Shown: positions 51,559 to 61,862, counted from the first letter of the stretch. The stretch: DNA of 64,000 nt from Ottowia sp. SB7-C50 (GCF_033110285.1 NZ_CP136995.1:2604001-2668000); one strand, 5' to 3'. Made by a program: numbers and translations. Notes: generated from the letters alone by a model not told the origin.

Positions 51559-53522
51559 GCCGCCACGGTCTCCGGCCGATCTTCGGCCAGCACCGCCGTG
51601 GCGTCTTGCCGCAGGTCGCGGCTCAGCATCTGCAGCCGGTGTTCTGCCACGTCCAGCGCCGCTTTCTGCTCGGTGATTTCGCCGATGCGCCGCTCCAGCC
51701 CGCTGGCCGCGTCCTGGATGCGCTGGATGGCCTCGATGCGGCGGCCGTAGGCGCGGCGGCGCTCGCGCATCTGGGTGTCCAGCTGGCCCGACATGGACTT
51801 GTTCCACAGCTCGATTTCGCCCAGCGCCGCCTCGAAGATCGACCGCACGCGCGACAGCAGCGCGCGCACCAGCCGTTCGGCAAATTCGGGCCGCGCCAGC
51901 TGCACCATGTTGCCCACGCCCAGGTATTGCAGGTGGCTGCGCTCGACCGCGTCCAGATCCTTTTCGAACCGGTCCATGGTGGGCGGCTCGGTCACCTGCA
52001 GCGAGAAGCCGAAGTCCGTGTTGATCTGGCGGAACGACGTGGTCAACATGGCGTGGATTTCGCCTTCGAGCCGCTGCACTTCTCGCAGCACCTGGCGCAG
52101 GTTGTCGAACCCCTTGCCATACGCCTTGCGCAGGCCGAACTTGACGCCCGGCTCGCGCAGCGCCGCGCCCAGCCCCGCCAGCTCGCGCTTGATCGACGCG
52201 CTGCCCAGCATGCGGAACAGCTGTCGCAGCAGCCGCAAATGCACCGACCGCACCGCCAGCACGCTGGCGGCGCTGCGGTCGAATTCGCTCTTTTCGCGCT
52301 CGACGCGCAGGCGCATCTGGCGGATCACCTGGTGGTTCTTGCCGCGCAGGCCTTCAAGCTCGAGCACCTGCTCGGCCACCTCGCGCCGGCGTGCGGCCAG
52401 GATGCGCTCGGCCTCGGTCTGCACGCGCGCAACGCTGGCGCCGATGGTGCCCACCAGCATGGTCTGCCGCGCGCCCAGCACTTGCTGGCCCAGCAGCTGC
52501 TCGAACTGCGGCAGGCGGCTGTGGGCCAGCAGGGCCTCGTCGTCGCGCACCTTGGCCAGCAGGCCCTTCTGCGCCGACAAGGCCAGCACCTGGCGCGGCT
52601 CCAGCGCCAGCGTTTGCGCGGTTTCGGCGCACTGGCGGGCGATCTGGCGCTCGACATGCGCAGGCGAACTCAATTCGTCCCACAGCGTGTCGATCTTGTT
52701 CAGCACCACGAAGCGGCTGCCCGCGCTGCTTTCCATGGTGGCCAGGTGTTCGCGCCAGATGACGAGGTCGGACTTGGTGACGCCCGTGTCCGCGCCCAGG
52801 ATGAACACCACCGCCTGTGCCTGCGGGATCAGGTTGACGGTCAGCTCGGGCTCGGCGCCGATGGCGTTCAGCCCCGGCGTGTCCAGTACCACCAGCCCCT
52901 GCCGCAACAGCGGATGCGCCATGTTGATGAGCGCGTGGCGCCAGCGCGGCACCTCGACGGCGCCGTGGGCATTCACCGGCGGGTTGTCCCAGGCGCGGTC
53001 GTCGTGCCAGAAGCCCAGCGCCCGCGCGTCGTCCTGCGTGACGTGCACCACTTCCGAGACCTTCTGCATCGCCTCGGCCAGTTGGGCCGGGTTGTTCATG
53101 TCAAGGTCGACGCGGGTCCACTTCTCGGGCGCCAGCCGCCATTCAAGCAAGGTCTGCGGCTGCAACCGCGTCTCGATGGGCAGCAGGCGCAGGCACGGCG
53201 GCAGCGAAGCTTCGTAGCCCAGCTCGGTCGGGCACATGGTGGTGCGGCCGGCACTGGCGGGCATGATGCGGCGGCCATAGCCGGCAAAGAACACGGCGTT
53301 GATCAGCTCGGACTTGCCGCGCGAAAACTCGGCCACGAAGGCGACCATGACCTTGTCGGAGCGCAGCAGGTCGGTCAGGCGCTGCATGCGCTCTTCGCCG
53401 CCGTCGTCAAGCAATTGCTGTTCGCGCAGCCAGTCGGCCAGCACCTTCACGCGCAGGCGCATCTCGCGGCGCCACGCACTGTGCCAGTCGAACTGCTCGT
53501 TGAAACTGTGCCCCGCCACCAC
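51555..53522 (-). CDS. Dynamin-like GTPase
   Basis: Large GTPase of the dynamin superfamily, 655 residues. G1 EFSRGKSELIN (65-75), a G2-type Thr in AGRTTMCPTE, G3 DTPGLN and G4 NKID are intact. The rest is helical with coiled-coil stretches (about 355-460 and 560-640), the stalk-like region, and no trans-membrane helix. Bacterial relatives remodel or guard membranes. It sits between the two GO-system glycosylase genes with a four-base overlap into mutY and 59 bases from mutM; a functional link to repair is not known. Confidence 0.88.
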   Translation of the reverse strand: MVAGHSFNEQFDWHSAWRREMRLRVKVLADWLREQQLLDDGGEERMQRLTDLLRSDKVMVAFVAEFSRGKSELINAVFFAGYGRRIMPASAGRTTMCPTELGYEASLPPCLRLLPIETRLQPQTLLEWRLAPEKWTRVDLDMNNPAQLAEAMQKVSEVVHVTQDDARALGFWHDDRAWDNPPVNAHGAVEVPRWRHALINMAHPLLRQGLVVLDTPGLNAIGAEPELTVNLIPQAQAVVFILGADTGVTKSDLVIWREHLATMESSAGSRFVVLNKIDTLWDELSSPAHVERQIARQCAETAQTLALEPRQVLALSAQKGLLAKVRDDEALLAHSRLPQFEQLLGQQVLGARQTMLVGTIGASVARVQTEAERILAARRREVAEQVLELEGLRGKNHQVIRQMRLRVEREKSEFDRSAASVLAVRSVHLRLLRQLFRMLGSASIKRELAGLGAALREPGVKFGLRKAYGKGFDNLRQVLREVQRLEGEIHAMLTTSFRQINTDFGFSLQVTEPPTMDRFEKDLDAVERSHLQYLGVGNMVQLARPEFAERLVRALLSRVRSIFEAALGEIELWNKSMSGQLDTQMRERRRAYGRRIEAIQRIQDAASGLERRIGEITEQKAALDVAEHRLQMLSRDLRQDATAVLAEDRPETVAA

Positions 53523-53581
53523 GCTGCTCCGTCAATTCGCGGCCATATTACACGCGACGTCCGCCGCGCCAGCCTTCGGCG

Positions 53582-54397
53582 TCAGGCGCGCTGGCAGACC
53601 GGGCAGAAAAACGTCGAGCGCTGGCCCTGGCGGATCTGCCGCAGGGGCGTGGCGCAGCGCAGGCAGGGCTGGCCGGCGCGGCCGTACACCGAGGCTTCGG
53701 CCTGGAAGTGCCCGCTTTCGCCCGCGGCGTTGGAAAAATTGCGCAGCGTGCTGCCACCGCGCTCGACCGCGCGCCCCAGCACTTCGCGGATGGCCGCGTG
53801 CAGGCGGTCGGCCCGTGCGCGCGACAGGCGGTCGGCGCGCGTCGTGGGGCGGATGCCCGCCAGGAACAGCGCCTCGGACGCATAGATGTTGCCCACGCCC
53901 ACCACCACGTCGCCCGCCAGCAGCACCTGCTTGATGGGCGCACGCCGCGTGCGCAGCCGCGCATGAAACGCCGCGGGATCGAACGCGTCGCCCAGCGGCT
54001 CCGTGCCCAGCGACGCCAGTAATTTTTGCGCCGGGTCGCTCTGCAGGTCGGCAGACCACACCACCGCGCCGAAGCGCCGCGGGTCGTTCAGGCGCAGCGT
54101 GCCCTGCGTGGTCACCAGGTCGAAATGGTCGTGCCGGCCGGGCGGCGGCAGGTCGCCACGAAAGCTGAGGCTGCCCGACATGCCCAGGTGCATCAGCAGC
54201 ACGCCCTGGTCCAACTGCAGCAGCAGGTATTTGCCGCGCCGGTCGACGTCCTGCACGGTCATGCCCGCCAGTTGCCGGGGGTCCAGCCCCAGCGGCCAGC
54301 GCAGGGGCAGGCCCGCCCTGGCATCCAGAATACGGGCGCCGCGGATGTGCTGCGCAAAACTGCGCCGCGTGACTTCGACTTCGGGCAATTCAGGCAT
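53582..54397 (-). CDS. mutM: Formamidopyrimidine-DNA glycosylase
   Basis: Excises 8-oxoguanine and ring-opened purines. N-terminus [11 protein letters not shown] with Pro1 nucleophile (after Met removal) and catalytic Glu2/Glu5, beta-clamp Lys in RRGKYLL, H2TH region [12 protein letters not shown], and a C-terminal zinc finger [10 protein letters not shown]...CPVC. 271 residues, standard length. Divergent from the TPR gene with 47 bases between starts. Confidence 0.96.
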   Translation of the reverse strand: MPELPEVEVTRRSFAQHIRGARILDARAGLPLRWPLGLDPRQLAGMTVQDVDRRGKYLLLQLDQGVLLMHLGMSGSLSFRGDLPPPGRHDHFDLVTTQGTLRLNDPRRFGAVVWSADLQSDPAQKLLASLGTEPLGDAFDPAAFHARLRTRRAPIKQVLLAGDVVVGVGNIYASEALFLAGIRPTTRADRLSRARADRLHAAIREVLGRAVERGGSTLRNFSNAAGESGHFQAEASVYGRAGQPCLRCATPLRQIRQGQRSTFFCPVCQRA

Positions 54398-54444
54398 GGC
54401 TGCCCTGCCCTGATGGGTGAACGCGCATGATTTATTATGGGTCG

Positions 54445-56199
54445 ATGAAGATGTTTCACCGCGTGCTGGGGGGTTGGACGCTGGCGCTGGCCGCGTTCCA
54501 TGTGCCGGCCCAGACGCCGCCCGCGCCCCCAGCGGCCGCCAAGGCTGCCGCTCCTGAGCAGTCGCCGCTGACGGCGCGTCTGCTGTATGAATTGCTGATC
54601 GGCGAGATGCTGTTTCGCCAGGGCGACACGCAGAACGGCGCAGCCTATGTGCTGAGCGCGGCCCGGCGCACCGGCGATGCAGAGCTGTTCAAGCGCGCGG
54701 CGCAGATGGCCATCCAGTCGCGATCCGGCCCCGCTGCGCTGGAAACGGTGCGCGCCTGGCGCGACGCCCACCCCGACACCGTCGAAGCCGGACAGTACGA
54801 GTTGCAGGTGCTGATCGCGCTGGGTCGCGTGGCCGAAACCGAAGTGCCGCTGCGGCAGTTTGTATCCACCTTGCCCGAGTCGGACAGGCTGTCCTTCATC
54901 ACCGCGCTGCCGGCCCTGTACCAGCGCGTTCCCGACAAGCCCGAAGCCGCCCGCGTGGTCGAGCGTGCGCTGGCCGACGTGATGCGCACGCCCACGCTGG
55001 CGCCTGCGGCGTGGACCACCATTGGCCGCCTGCGCCTGCAGGCGGGCGACAAGGCCGGCGCATTGGCGGCAGCCACGCTGGGGCACAACGCCGGCACGCA
55101 GTCTGAATGGCCGGCGCTGCTGGCGCTGCAGTTGATGGCCGATGGCGAAACCCGCGCGGACGCGCTGATTCAGCGTTATCTGAGCCAGGCCGACGCCAAG
55201 CCGGAAGTACGCATCGGCTACGCACGCGCGCTGGTCGAACGCGGCCGCCCTGCCGACGCGCACCGCCAGCTCGACACGCTGATCCGCCGCTCGCCCGACG
55301 CGCCCGAAGCCTGGCTGGTGCGCGGCGCGCTGTACGCCGACGAGCGCAAGGACGCCGAGGCGGAAGCCGACCTCAAGCACTACCTGGCGATGGTGGACAA
55401 CGCGGGGCGCTCCCCCGGCGGCCAGCCGCCGGAAGGCCGCGACCACGCCCGCATGATGCTGGCGACCATTGCCGAGCGGCGCGGCGACCTGGCCGGTGCC
55501 GAACGGCTGCTGGGCTCCATCGACTCGCCCGAGCGCGCGTTGACGGTGCAGGTGCGCCGCGCGCAGTTGCTGGCGCGCCAGGGCAAGCTGGACGAAGGGC
55601 GCCAGGCCATCCGCGGCGTGCCCGAGCGCAGCCCCGACGACGCACGCCTGAAGCTGCTGGCCGAAGCCCAGTTGCTGCGCGACAATCAGCAGGCGCAGCA
55701 GGCCTACGACCTGCTGAGCGCCGAGCTGAAGAAGAGCCCCGACGAGGAAAGCCTGCTGTACGACGCCTCGATGGCCGCCGAGCGTGCGGGCCACCTCGAC
55801 ATCATGGAAGAGTTGCTGCGGCGGCTCATCCAGCTGAACCCCGACGCCGGGCACGCCTACAACGCGCTGGGCTATTCGATGGCCGATCGCGGCGTGCGCC
55901 TGCCCGAAGCCAGGAAGCTGATCGAGAAAGCCGTGCAGCTGTCGCCCGACGACGCCTACATCCAGGACAGCCTGGGCTGGGTGCACTTCCGCATGGGCAA
56001 CGTGCGCGAGGCGCGCAAGATCCTCGAAGCCGCATACAAGAAGCGGCCCGACGCCGAAATTGCCGCGCACCTGGGCGAGGTGCTGTGGACGCTGGGCGAA
56101 CGCGAGCCCGCACGCAAGATGTGGCGCGAGGGCCTGCGCCTGGACGCCGACAACGAGACGCTGCAAAAGACGCTCAAGCGCTTTCGGGTGACGCCGTGA
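54445..56199 (+). CDS. TPR-repeat protein with signal peptide (periplasmic/OM assembly factor?)
   Basis: 584-residue protein made of about a dozen tetratricopeptide repeats, for example [48 protein letters not shown]. The N-terminal hydrophobic segment ([18 protein letters not shown]) is a probable signal peptide. ATG 54,445 is chosen over an upstream ATG at 54,427 because a TATTAT -10-like box lies at 54,433-54,438. It overlaps lolB (GTGA), so a role in lipoprotein or envelope biogenesis is possible but unproven. Confidence 0.85.
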   Translation: MKMFHRVLGGWTLALAAFHVPAQTPPAPPAAAKAAAPEQSPLTARLLYELLIGEMLFRQGDTQNGAAYVLSAARRTGDAELFKRAAQMAIQSRSGPAALETVRAWRDAHPDTVEAGQYELQVLIALGRVAETEVPLRQFVSTLPESDRLSFITALPALYQRVPDKPEAARVVERALADVMRTPTLAPAAWTTIGRLRLQAGDKAGALAAATLGHNAGTQSEWPALLALQLMADGETRADALIQRYLSQADAKPEVRIGYARALVERGRPADAHRQLDTLIRRSPDAPEAWLVRGALYADERKDAEAEADLKHYLAMVDNAGRSPGGQPPEGRDHARMMLATIAERRGDLAGAERLLGSIDSPERALTVQVRRAQLLARQGKLDEGRQAIRGVPERSPDDARLKLLAEAQLLRDNQQAQQAYDLLSAELKKSPDEESLLYDASMAAERAGHLDIMEELLRRLIQLNPDAGHAYNALGYSMADRGVRLPEARKLIEKAVQLSPDDAYIQDSLGWVHFRMGNVREARKILEAAYKKRPDAEIAAHLGEVLWTLGEREPARKMWREGLRLDADNETLQKTLKRFRVTP

Positions 56200-56717
56200 C
56201 GGCATGGCTGTCGGGCACGGGGCGCCGCGCGGCGCTGCATCGGGTCAGCCTGGCCATTGCTGCTTTATTGATAGCTGGATGCGCTACTTCACCCAGGGCT
56301 GGCACGGGTTTTGATGCTCAAACCGAGCAGTGGAGGGGACGCCTGGCGCTGCGGGTCGAATCCGAGCCGCCGCAATCGTTTTCGGCCGCGTTCGCGCTCA
56401 GCGGCAATCCGCGTGCGGGCGAACTGACCCTCACCTCGCCCATCGGCAGCACGCTGGCCGTCATGCAATGGCAGCCGGGCGAAGCGCTGCTGCGCCAGGG
56501 CGAACAGACGCGCCGCTACGACTCGATCGACGAGCTGGCGCAGGAGGTCACCGGCACGCCGCTGCCGGTGCTGGCGCTGTTCGGCTGGCTGCGCGGCGAG
56601 CCGCAGTCCGTGCCCGGCTGGCAATCCGACCTGAGCCGCCTGCCCGATGGCCGGTTGTCGGCGCGCCGGCTGATGCCGCTGCCCACGGCGGAACTGCGCG
56701 TGGTGCTGGACCGATGA
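56196..56717 (+). CDS. lolB: Outer-membrane lipoprotein localisation protein LolB
   Basis: Receives lipoproteins from LolA and inserts them in the outer membrane. GTG start overlapping the TPR stop; 173 residues. Signal sequence with lipobox LIAGC near residues 25-29, then a beta-barrel-like LolB fold: RGRLALRVESEPPQSFSAAF, LTLTSPIGSTLAVMQWQPG, and LFGWLRGEP, the conserved loop. Remarkably, bases 56,264-56,321, encoding the lipobox and the following 13 residues, are a copy of the dispersed intergenic repeat. ispE follows two bases after the stop. Confidence 0.92.
   Translation: MTAWLSGTGRRAALHRVSLAIAALLIAGCATSPRAGTGFDAQTEQWRGRLALRVESEPPQSFSAAFALSGNPRAGELTLTSPIGSTLAVMQWQPGEALLRQGEQTRRYDSIDELAQEVTGTPLPVLALFGWLRGEPQSVPGWQSDLSRLPDGRLSARRLMPLPTAELRVVLDR
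56264..56321 (+). repeat. Dispersed repeat, copy F, inside the lolB signal peptide
   Basis: Aligns without gaps to copy A (7,214-7,271): about 40 of 58 bases identical by eye, with identical ends (gatagctg at the start and atgctcaa at the end). In frame it encodes the lipobox and mature N-terminus of LolB. Confidence 0.75.
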
Positions 56718-56718
56718 G

Positions 56719-57591
56719 ATGCGCGCGATCCACGACGTGCCCGCGCCGGCCAAGCTGAACCTGTTCCTGCACATCACCGGGCGGCGCGCCGACGGCTATC
56801 ACCTGCTGCAATCGGCTTTCATGCTGATCGACTGGTGCGACACGCTGCACTTCGAACGACGCGCGGACGGGCAGGTCACGCGGGAAGACCTGGGTGCGCC
56901 GCTGCCGCCGGACGACCTGATCGTGCGGGCCGCGCGCGCGCTGCAGCAAGCCACGGGCTGCACCCAGGGCGCCCACATCGGCGTGGACAAGCGCATTCCG
57001 GCGCAGGCCGGCATGGGCGGCGGCTCGTCGGACGCAGCCAGCACGCTGATGGCGCTCAACCGCCTGTGGAACCTGCGCCTGCCGCGCGCCGAGCTGGCGC
57101 GCATCGGCCTGACGCTAGGGGCCGACGTACCCTTCTTCATCCACGGTCGGCACGGCTGGGTCGAAGGCATCGGCGAGCGCATTCAGCCGTTGATGCTGCC
57201 CCCGGCACGCTTTGTCGTCGTGAAACCGCCGCAGGGCCTGGAAACCGTGGCGATTTTTCGCGCGCCGGATTTGAAACGCGACAGTGAGCCTGCTATACTT
57301 GCGGGCTTTACTGCAGACCCGTACGGCTTTGGCCACAACGACCTGCAGCCGGTTGCCGAGCGGCTTTGTCCGCAAGTGGCCGAAGCCATTGGGCGCTTGT
57401 CGCACCTCGGCCTCGACGCAAGGATGACCGGCTCGGGCAGCGCGGTGTTCGCTCAGTTCAATGAAGCCAAGCACGCCTCTGTGGCCGCCGGACTTCAGGC
57501 CCTGATGAACGACGCGCCGGACTGGCAAGTGCGCTTGTGCAGCAATCTGGAACACCATCCGCTGGTCGGCTGGGTTCCAGGCGACGATTGA
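56719..57591 (+). CDS. ispE: 4-diphosphocytidyl-2-C-methyl-D-erythritol kinase
   Basis: GHMP kinase of the MEP isoprenoid pathway. 290 residues: PAPAKLNLFLHITGRRADGY then HLLQSAF, the ATP loop PAQAGMGGGSSDAAS near residues 95-109, LGADVPFFIHGRHGWVEGIG and C-terminal MTGSGSAVFAQF. The gene order lolB-ispE-tRNA-Gln-prs is a beta-proteobacterial standard. A strong promoter lies within its 3' half (57,271-57,299). Confidence 0.95.
   Translation: MRAIHDVPAPAKLNLFLHITGRRADGYHLLQSAFMLIDWCDTLHFERRADGQVTREDLGAPLPPDDLIVRAARALQQATGCTQGAHIGVDKRIPAQAGMGGGSSDAASTLMALNRLWNLRLPRAELARIGLTLGADVPFFIHGRHGWVEGIGERIQPLMLPPARFVVVKPPQGLETVAIFRAPDLKRDSEPAILAGFTADPYGFGHNDLQPVAERLCPQVAEAIGRLSHLGLDARMTGSGSAVFAQFNEAKHASVAAGLQALMNDAPDWQVRLCSNLEHHPLVGWVPGDD
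57271..57299 (+). promoter_or_regulatory. Sigma-70 promoter inside ispE, likely for tRNA-Gln and prs
   Basis: TTGAAA (57,271-57,276), 17-base spacer, TATACT (57,294-57,299). It stands out against the GC-rich coding sequence. Transcription would start near 57,306 and lead through the end of ispE into tRNA-Gln and prs. Confidence 0.8.
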
Positions 57592-57628
57592 AGGTGGTCC
57601 GCCAGGCAGTAGGGCTGGTCACCGGCGT

Positions 57629-57705
57629 AGGGGAGTCGCCAAGTTGGTTAAGGCACCGGATTTTGATTCCGGCATGCGAGGGTTCGAGTCCTTCCTCCCC
57701 TGCCA
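57629..57705 (+). tRNA. tRNA-Gln (anticodon TTG)
   Basis: 77 bases with encoded CCA. Acceptor AGGGGAG/CTCCCCT, anticodon arm CCGGA-TTTTGAT-TCCGG (anticodon TTG), T-loop TTCGAGT. Located between ispE and prs, as usual in this group. Confidence 0.96.
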
Positions 57706-57771
57706 AACCTGTTTCGCCGGGTGCGCTGCGCCTGGCACTGAGCCGCACTTCAGTGACACGCCGGAAAGCGC

Positions 57772-58749
57772 ATGCAGCCGTCCCACAACCCCGATTTTCT
57801 GGTGTTCACCGGCAATGCCAACCCGGCACTGGCCGCTGAAATCGCAAGCCACCTGAACATTACGCTTGGCGCCGCCGACGTCGGCCGCTTCTCCGACGGC
57901 GAAGTCACCGTCGAGATCAAGCAGAACGTGCGCGCCCGCGACGTGTTCGTGGTGCAGTCCACCTGCGCGCCGACCAACGAAAACCTGATGGAACTGCTGA
58001 TCATGGTCGACGCGCTCAAGCGCTCGTCGGCCGAACGCATCAGCGCCGTCATCCCCTACTTCGGCTATGCCCGGCAGGACCGTCGCCCGCGCTCGACGCG
58101 CGTGCCGATCAGCGCCAAGGTGGTGGCCAACATGCTGCAGGCGGTGGGCGTGTCCAGCGTCATCATGATGGACCTGCACGCCGACCAGATCCAGGGGTTC
58201 TTCGACATCCCGGTCGACAACATCTACGCCTCGCCGGTGCTGCTGGGCGACTTGCGGCAGAAGAACTACGACGACCTGCTGGTCGTCAGCCCCGACGTGG
58301 GCGGCGTGGTGCGCGCCCGCGCGCTGGCCAAGCAGCTCAACTGCGACCTCGCCATCATCGACAAGCGCCGTCCCAAGGCCAACGTTAGCGAAGTCATGCA
58401 CGTCATCGGCGACATCGACGGTCGCAACTGCGTCATCATGGACGACATGATCGACACGGCCGGCACGCTGGTGAAGGCGGCCGAAGTACTGAAGGAGCGC
58501 GGCGCCAAGAAGGTCTATGCGTATTGCACGCACCCGATCTTCAGCGGTCCCGCCATCGAGCGCATTGCCCAGGGCACGGCGCTCGACGAAGTGGTGGTGA
58601 CCAACACCATTCCGCTGTCCGACGCTGCCATGCAGTGCAGCAAGATTCGCCAGCTTTCCGTGGCGCCGCTGATCGCCCAGACGATCCAGCGCATCGCCCG
58701 CGGCGAATCGGTCATGAGTCTGTTCCAGGAGCAGGACAACCTGTTCTGA
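57772..58749 (+). CDS. prs: Ribose-phosphate pyrophosphokinase
   Basis: Makes PRPP from ribose 5-phosphate and ATP for nucleotide, His and Trp synthesis. 325 residues. Motifs: [20 protein letters not shown] (ATP site), [16 protein letters not shown], and the PRPP loop [12 protein letters not shown]. Preceded by tRNA-Gln, followed by rplY. Confidence 0.97.
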   Translation: MQPSHNPDFLVFTGNANPALAAEIASHLNITLGAADVGRFSDGEVTVEIKQNVRARDVFVVQSTCAPTNENLMELLIMVDALKRSSAERISAVIPYFGYARQDRRPRSTRVPISAKVVANMLQAVGVSSVIMMDLHADQIQGFFDIPVDNIYASPVLLGDLRQKNYDDLLVVSPDVGGVVRARALAKQLNCDLAIIDKRRPKANVSEVMHVIGDIDGRNCVIMDDMIDTAGTLVKAAEVLKERGAKKVYAYCTHPIFSGPAIERIAQGTALDEVVVTNTIPLSDAAMQCSKIRQLSVAPLIAQTIQRIARGESVMSLFQEQDNLF

Positions 58750-58840
58750 CGGAACACGCGGATCGCCCGGCAATCCGGCCGCGCGGTCTTTTTCAACCGG
58801 GGTCGCACTGGTCGCGGTCGGCCCATCAAGGAGTATTGCC

Positions 58841-59473
58841 ATGAAATTCGTCGCCTTCGAGCGCGCCAAGCAGGGTACGGGTGCGAGCCGCCGTCTGCGC
58901 AATGCCGGCAAGGTGCCGGGCATTGTCTACGGTGGTGAGGGTGAGCCCCAGCTCATCGAACTGGACCACAACGCCCTGTGGCAGGCCATCAAGAAGGAAG
59001 CCTTCCACTCGTCCGTGCTGGACATGGAACTGGCCGGGAAGGTCAGCAAGGTGCTGCTGCGCGATCTGCAGGTTCACCCGTTCAAGCAGCAGGTGCTGCA
59101 CATCGACTTCCAGCGCGTGTCGGCCAAGCAGAAGATCCAGCTGAAGGTGCCGCTGCACTACAAGGGCGAGGAAGAGTCCAACGCCGTCAAGTTTGACAAG
59201 TGCCTAGTCAACCACATCCTCACCGAACTGGAAGTGTCGTGCCTGCCGGCCGACCTGCCGGAATCGATCGAGGTCGACCTGTCCAAGCTGGAAAAAGGCG
59301 CCACGCTGACGCTGAAGGACATCACGCTGCCCAAGGACGTCGAGCCCGTGCTGCGCGGCCACACCGCTGAAGACACCGTGCTGGTGTCGGTGGTCAACCC
59401 CGCCGCCGAAGAGACTGACACGCCTGCCGACGCCGCCCCTGCGGCCGACGCCAAGCCTGCCGACAAGAAGTAA
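58841..59473 (+). CDS. rplY: 50S ribosomal protein L25/general stress protein Ctc
   Basis: 5S rRNA-binding ribosomal protein of the long CTC type. 210 residues: N-domain ([20 protein letters not shown]), then a C-terminal beta-domain ([20 protein letters not shown]) and an acidic/Ala-rich tail. AAGGAG site 8 bases upstream. Terminated by a strong hairpin at 59,500. Confidence 0.95.
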   Translation: MKFVAFERAKQGTGASRRLRNAGKVPGIVYGGEGEPQLIELDHNALWQAIKKEAFHSSVLDMELAGKVSKVLLRDLQVHPFKQQVLHIDFQRVSAKQKIQLKVPLHYKGEEESNAVKFDKCLVNHILTELEVSCLPADLPESIEVDLSKLEKGATLTLKDITLPKDVEPVLRGHTAEDTVLVSVVNPAAEETDTPADAAPAADAKPADKK

Positions 59474-59499
59474 TCCGGCCCGGCCATCCTCTGGCGCTC

Positions 59500-59531
59500 A
59501 CGGCCCGCTTCGGCGGGCCGTTTGTTTTTTG
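59500..59531 (+). terminator. Rho-independent terminator after rplY
   Basis: Stem acggcccgc/gcgggccgt with a tetraloop-like TTCG centre, followed by ttgtttttt. Placed 27 bases beyond the rplY stop and 24 bases before pth. Confidence 0.9.
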
Positions 59532-59554
59532 TCGACCACGGATAATCCGCACCC

Positions 59555-60175
59555 ATGATCAAGCTCTTCGTCGGCCTGGGCAACCCCGGCGCCGAATACG
59601 AAGCCACGCGCCACAACGCGGGCTTCTGGTGGATCGACCAGGTCGCGCGCCAACTGGGCGTGCGGCTGGTCGCCGAACGCAGCTATCACGGGCTGATGGC
59701 GCGCACCCAGGTGCGCGGGCAGACCGTGTGGCTGCTCGAGCCACAGACCTTCATGAACCTGTCGGGCAAGTCGGTGGGCGCGCTGGCGCGCTTCTACAAG
59801 ATCGCGCCCGAGCAGATCCTGGTGGTGCACGATGAACTGGACCTTTCGCCCGGCCAGGCCAAGCTGAAGCGCGGCGGCGGCCACGCCGGGCACAACGGGC
59901 TGCGCGACATCCACGCCCAGTTGGGCACCGGCGACTACTGGCGCCTGCGCCTGGGCATCGGGCACCCCGGCGACCGCGCGGAAGTGGTGGGCTGGGTGCT
60001 GCGCAAGCCGCCGGCGGACGAACTGGCGCAGATCGAGACGGCCATCACGCGGTCGGCCCAGGCCTTCGAGCAGCTGGTGATGGGTGAAATGGAGCGCGCC
60101 ACGGTGCAGATCCACACCGACAAGCCGCCGCGCGCCAAGCCGCCCAAGCCTGCCGCGGAACCGCCCGCCGACTGA
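59555..60175 (+). CDS. pth: Peptidyl-tRNA hydrolase
   Basis: Recycles tRNA from stalled peptidyl-tRNA. 206 residues; [18 protein letters not shown] with catalytic His20, [15 protein letters not shown] with Asp93, [18 protein letters not shown]. The C-terminal 15 residues are Pro/Lys/Ala-rich. It follows the rplY terminator, so it probably has its own promoter nearby. Confidence 0.96.
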   Translation: MIKLFVGLGNPGAEYEATRHNAGFWWIDQVARQLGVRLVAERSYHGLMARTQVRGQTVWLLEPQTFMNLSGKSVGALARFYKIAPEQILVVHDELDLSPGQAKLKRGGGHAGHNGLRDIHAQLGTGDYWRLRLGIGHPGDRAEVVGWVLRKPPADELAQIETAITRSAQAFEQLVMGEMERATVQIHTDKPPRAKPPKPAAEPPAD

Positions 60176-60189
60176 CGCAACGGCAAGCT

Positions 60190-60226
60190 ACAAAAACAAT
60201 AGCTTCCAAAACAGTCAGCAAGCGCG
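60190..60226 (+). repeat. Dispersed intergenic repeat, diverged copy G
   Basis: Shares acaaaaacaatagctt and gcaagcgc with the family. Between the ends of pth and the ferredoxin gene, which converge. Confidence 0.45.
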
Positions 60227-60251
60227 CAGACGGCCAGAATCCTGTTAAACA

Positions 60252-60578
<327 letters not shown>

Positions 60579-60631
60579 TCAATGACGTTACCCGATGTGT
60601 TGATAATGCCGCGCAGCACCCCGCCCCGCGC

Positions 60632-61600
60632 ATGAGCTACTTTCTCTTCAAACGCATCTTCACGCTGATCGCCACGCTGGCGGCCACCAGCGTGATCGTG
60701 TTCGCGGTGCTGGAGGTGTTGCCAGGCAACGCCGCCCAGGTGCTGATGGGACCGGACGCCGACCCCGCCGCCGTGGCCGCCAAGGCGACCGAGCTGGGGC
60801 TGGACCAGCCAGCGCTGACGAGATATTTCGGCTGGATCGGCGGCCTGCTGCGCGGTGACATGGGACTGTCGTACACCTACGGCTCGCCGGTGTCTGAGCT
60901 GATTCTGGAACGTCTGCAACTGACCGTGCCGCTGGCCGTGCTGGCCATGCTGCTGACCACGGCCATCGCGCTGGCCGTGGGCGTGTACGCCGCGGCGCGC
61001 CACAACAGCGCCGTCGACGTCGGCCTGATGTCGATGGCGCAGGTCGGCATCGCCATTCCCAACTTCTGGTTCGCCATCCTGCTGATCCTGCTGTTTTCGG
61101 TGAAGCTGCAGTGGTTTTCGGCTGGCGGCTTCGACGGCTGGTACTTTGAAGACGGCGTCTGGCTCGGGCTGTGGGAGGGACTGAAGGCGCTCATCCTGCC
61201 GGCCGTGGCGCTGGCGGTGGTGCAGGCGGCGATCCTGGCGCGCTTCACGCGGTCGGCGGTGCTGGAAGTGCTGCGCGAGGACTTCGTGCGCACCGCGCGC
61301 GCCAAGGGCCTGAGCCACCGCGCCACGCTGTGGGGCCACGTGCTGCGCAACGCCATGATCCCCGTCATCACGGTGATGGGCCTGCAGTTTGCCGAGCTGT
61401 TGGCCGGCACCATCGTGGTCGAAAACGTCTTCTACCTGCCGGGCCTGGGGCGCCTGATCTTCCAGAGCATCGCCAACCGCGACGTGATCGTGGTACGCAA
61501 CTGCGTGATGCTGCTGGCGGCGATGGTGGTCATCGTCAACTTTGTGGTCGATGTGCTGTATGCGGTGATCGATCCGCGGGTGAAGGCCAGTGAGATATGA
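60632..61600 (+). CDS. Peptide/nickel-type ABC transporter permease (DppB-like)
   Basis: Inner-membrane permease of a PepT-family ABC importer. 322 residues, about six helices, first at residues 10-30. Cytoplasmic EAA loop TARAKGLSHRATLWGHVLRN and the family segment LFGFELxx-like LQFAELLAGTIVVENVF. A second permease and an ATPase follow. The binding-protein gene lies outside the window. Dipeptide, oligopeptide or nickel could be the substrate. Confidence 0.93.
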   Translation: MSYFLFKRIFTLIATLAATSVIVFAVLEVLPGNAAQVLMGPDADPAAVAAKATELGLDQPALTRYFGWIGGLLRGDMGLSYTYGSPVSELILERLQLTVPLAVLAMLLTTAIALAVGVYAAARHNSAVDVGLMSMAQVGIAIPNFWFAILLILLFSVKLQWFSAGGFDGWYFEDGVWLGLWEGLKALILPAVALAVVQAAILARFTRSAVLEVLREDFVRTARAKGLSHRATLWGHVLRNAMIPVITVMGLQFAELLAGTIVVENVFYLPGLGRLIFQSIANRDVIVVRNCVMLLAAMVVIVNFVVDVLYAVIDPRVKASEI

Positions 61601-61618
61601 GGCGGTCGAAATTCAAAA

Positions 61619-61851
61619 CAGCCGGACGCAGAGGACGCAAAGGTTTCGCAAAGGACGCAAAAGAAATACCCAAAATTTGTTTGAAGCGTGTTGCGATGAC
61701 CTTGCGGCAAGTCATTGAGCGACAGCGTTTTTTTTGGAGATCGCGCACCGCGGGTCAACAGACCAGGCATGTTCGCCGCCTCCCATTCAAATTGTTGAGG
61801 GCTTTCTTCGCGTCCTTCGCGAAACCTTTGCGTCCTTCGCGTCCGGCGGTT
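61619..61851. repeat. Long inverted-repeat element between the two permease genes
   Basis: The left arm 61,619-61,662 and right arm 61,802-61,851 are near-complementary (consensus ccggacgc-aaggacgcaaaggtt then tcgc-aaggacgc). The 139-base centre has no gene but holds a T8 tract. Arms match the element at 8,700-8,826. The element interrupts an operon, places a hairpin in its mRNA and leaves only 11 bases before the next start. Confidence 0.78.
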
Positions 61852-61862
61852 GAGTGTTTCTC

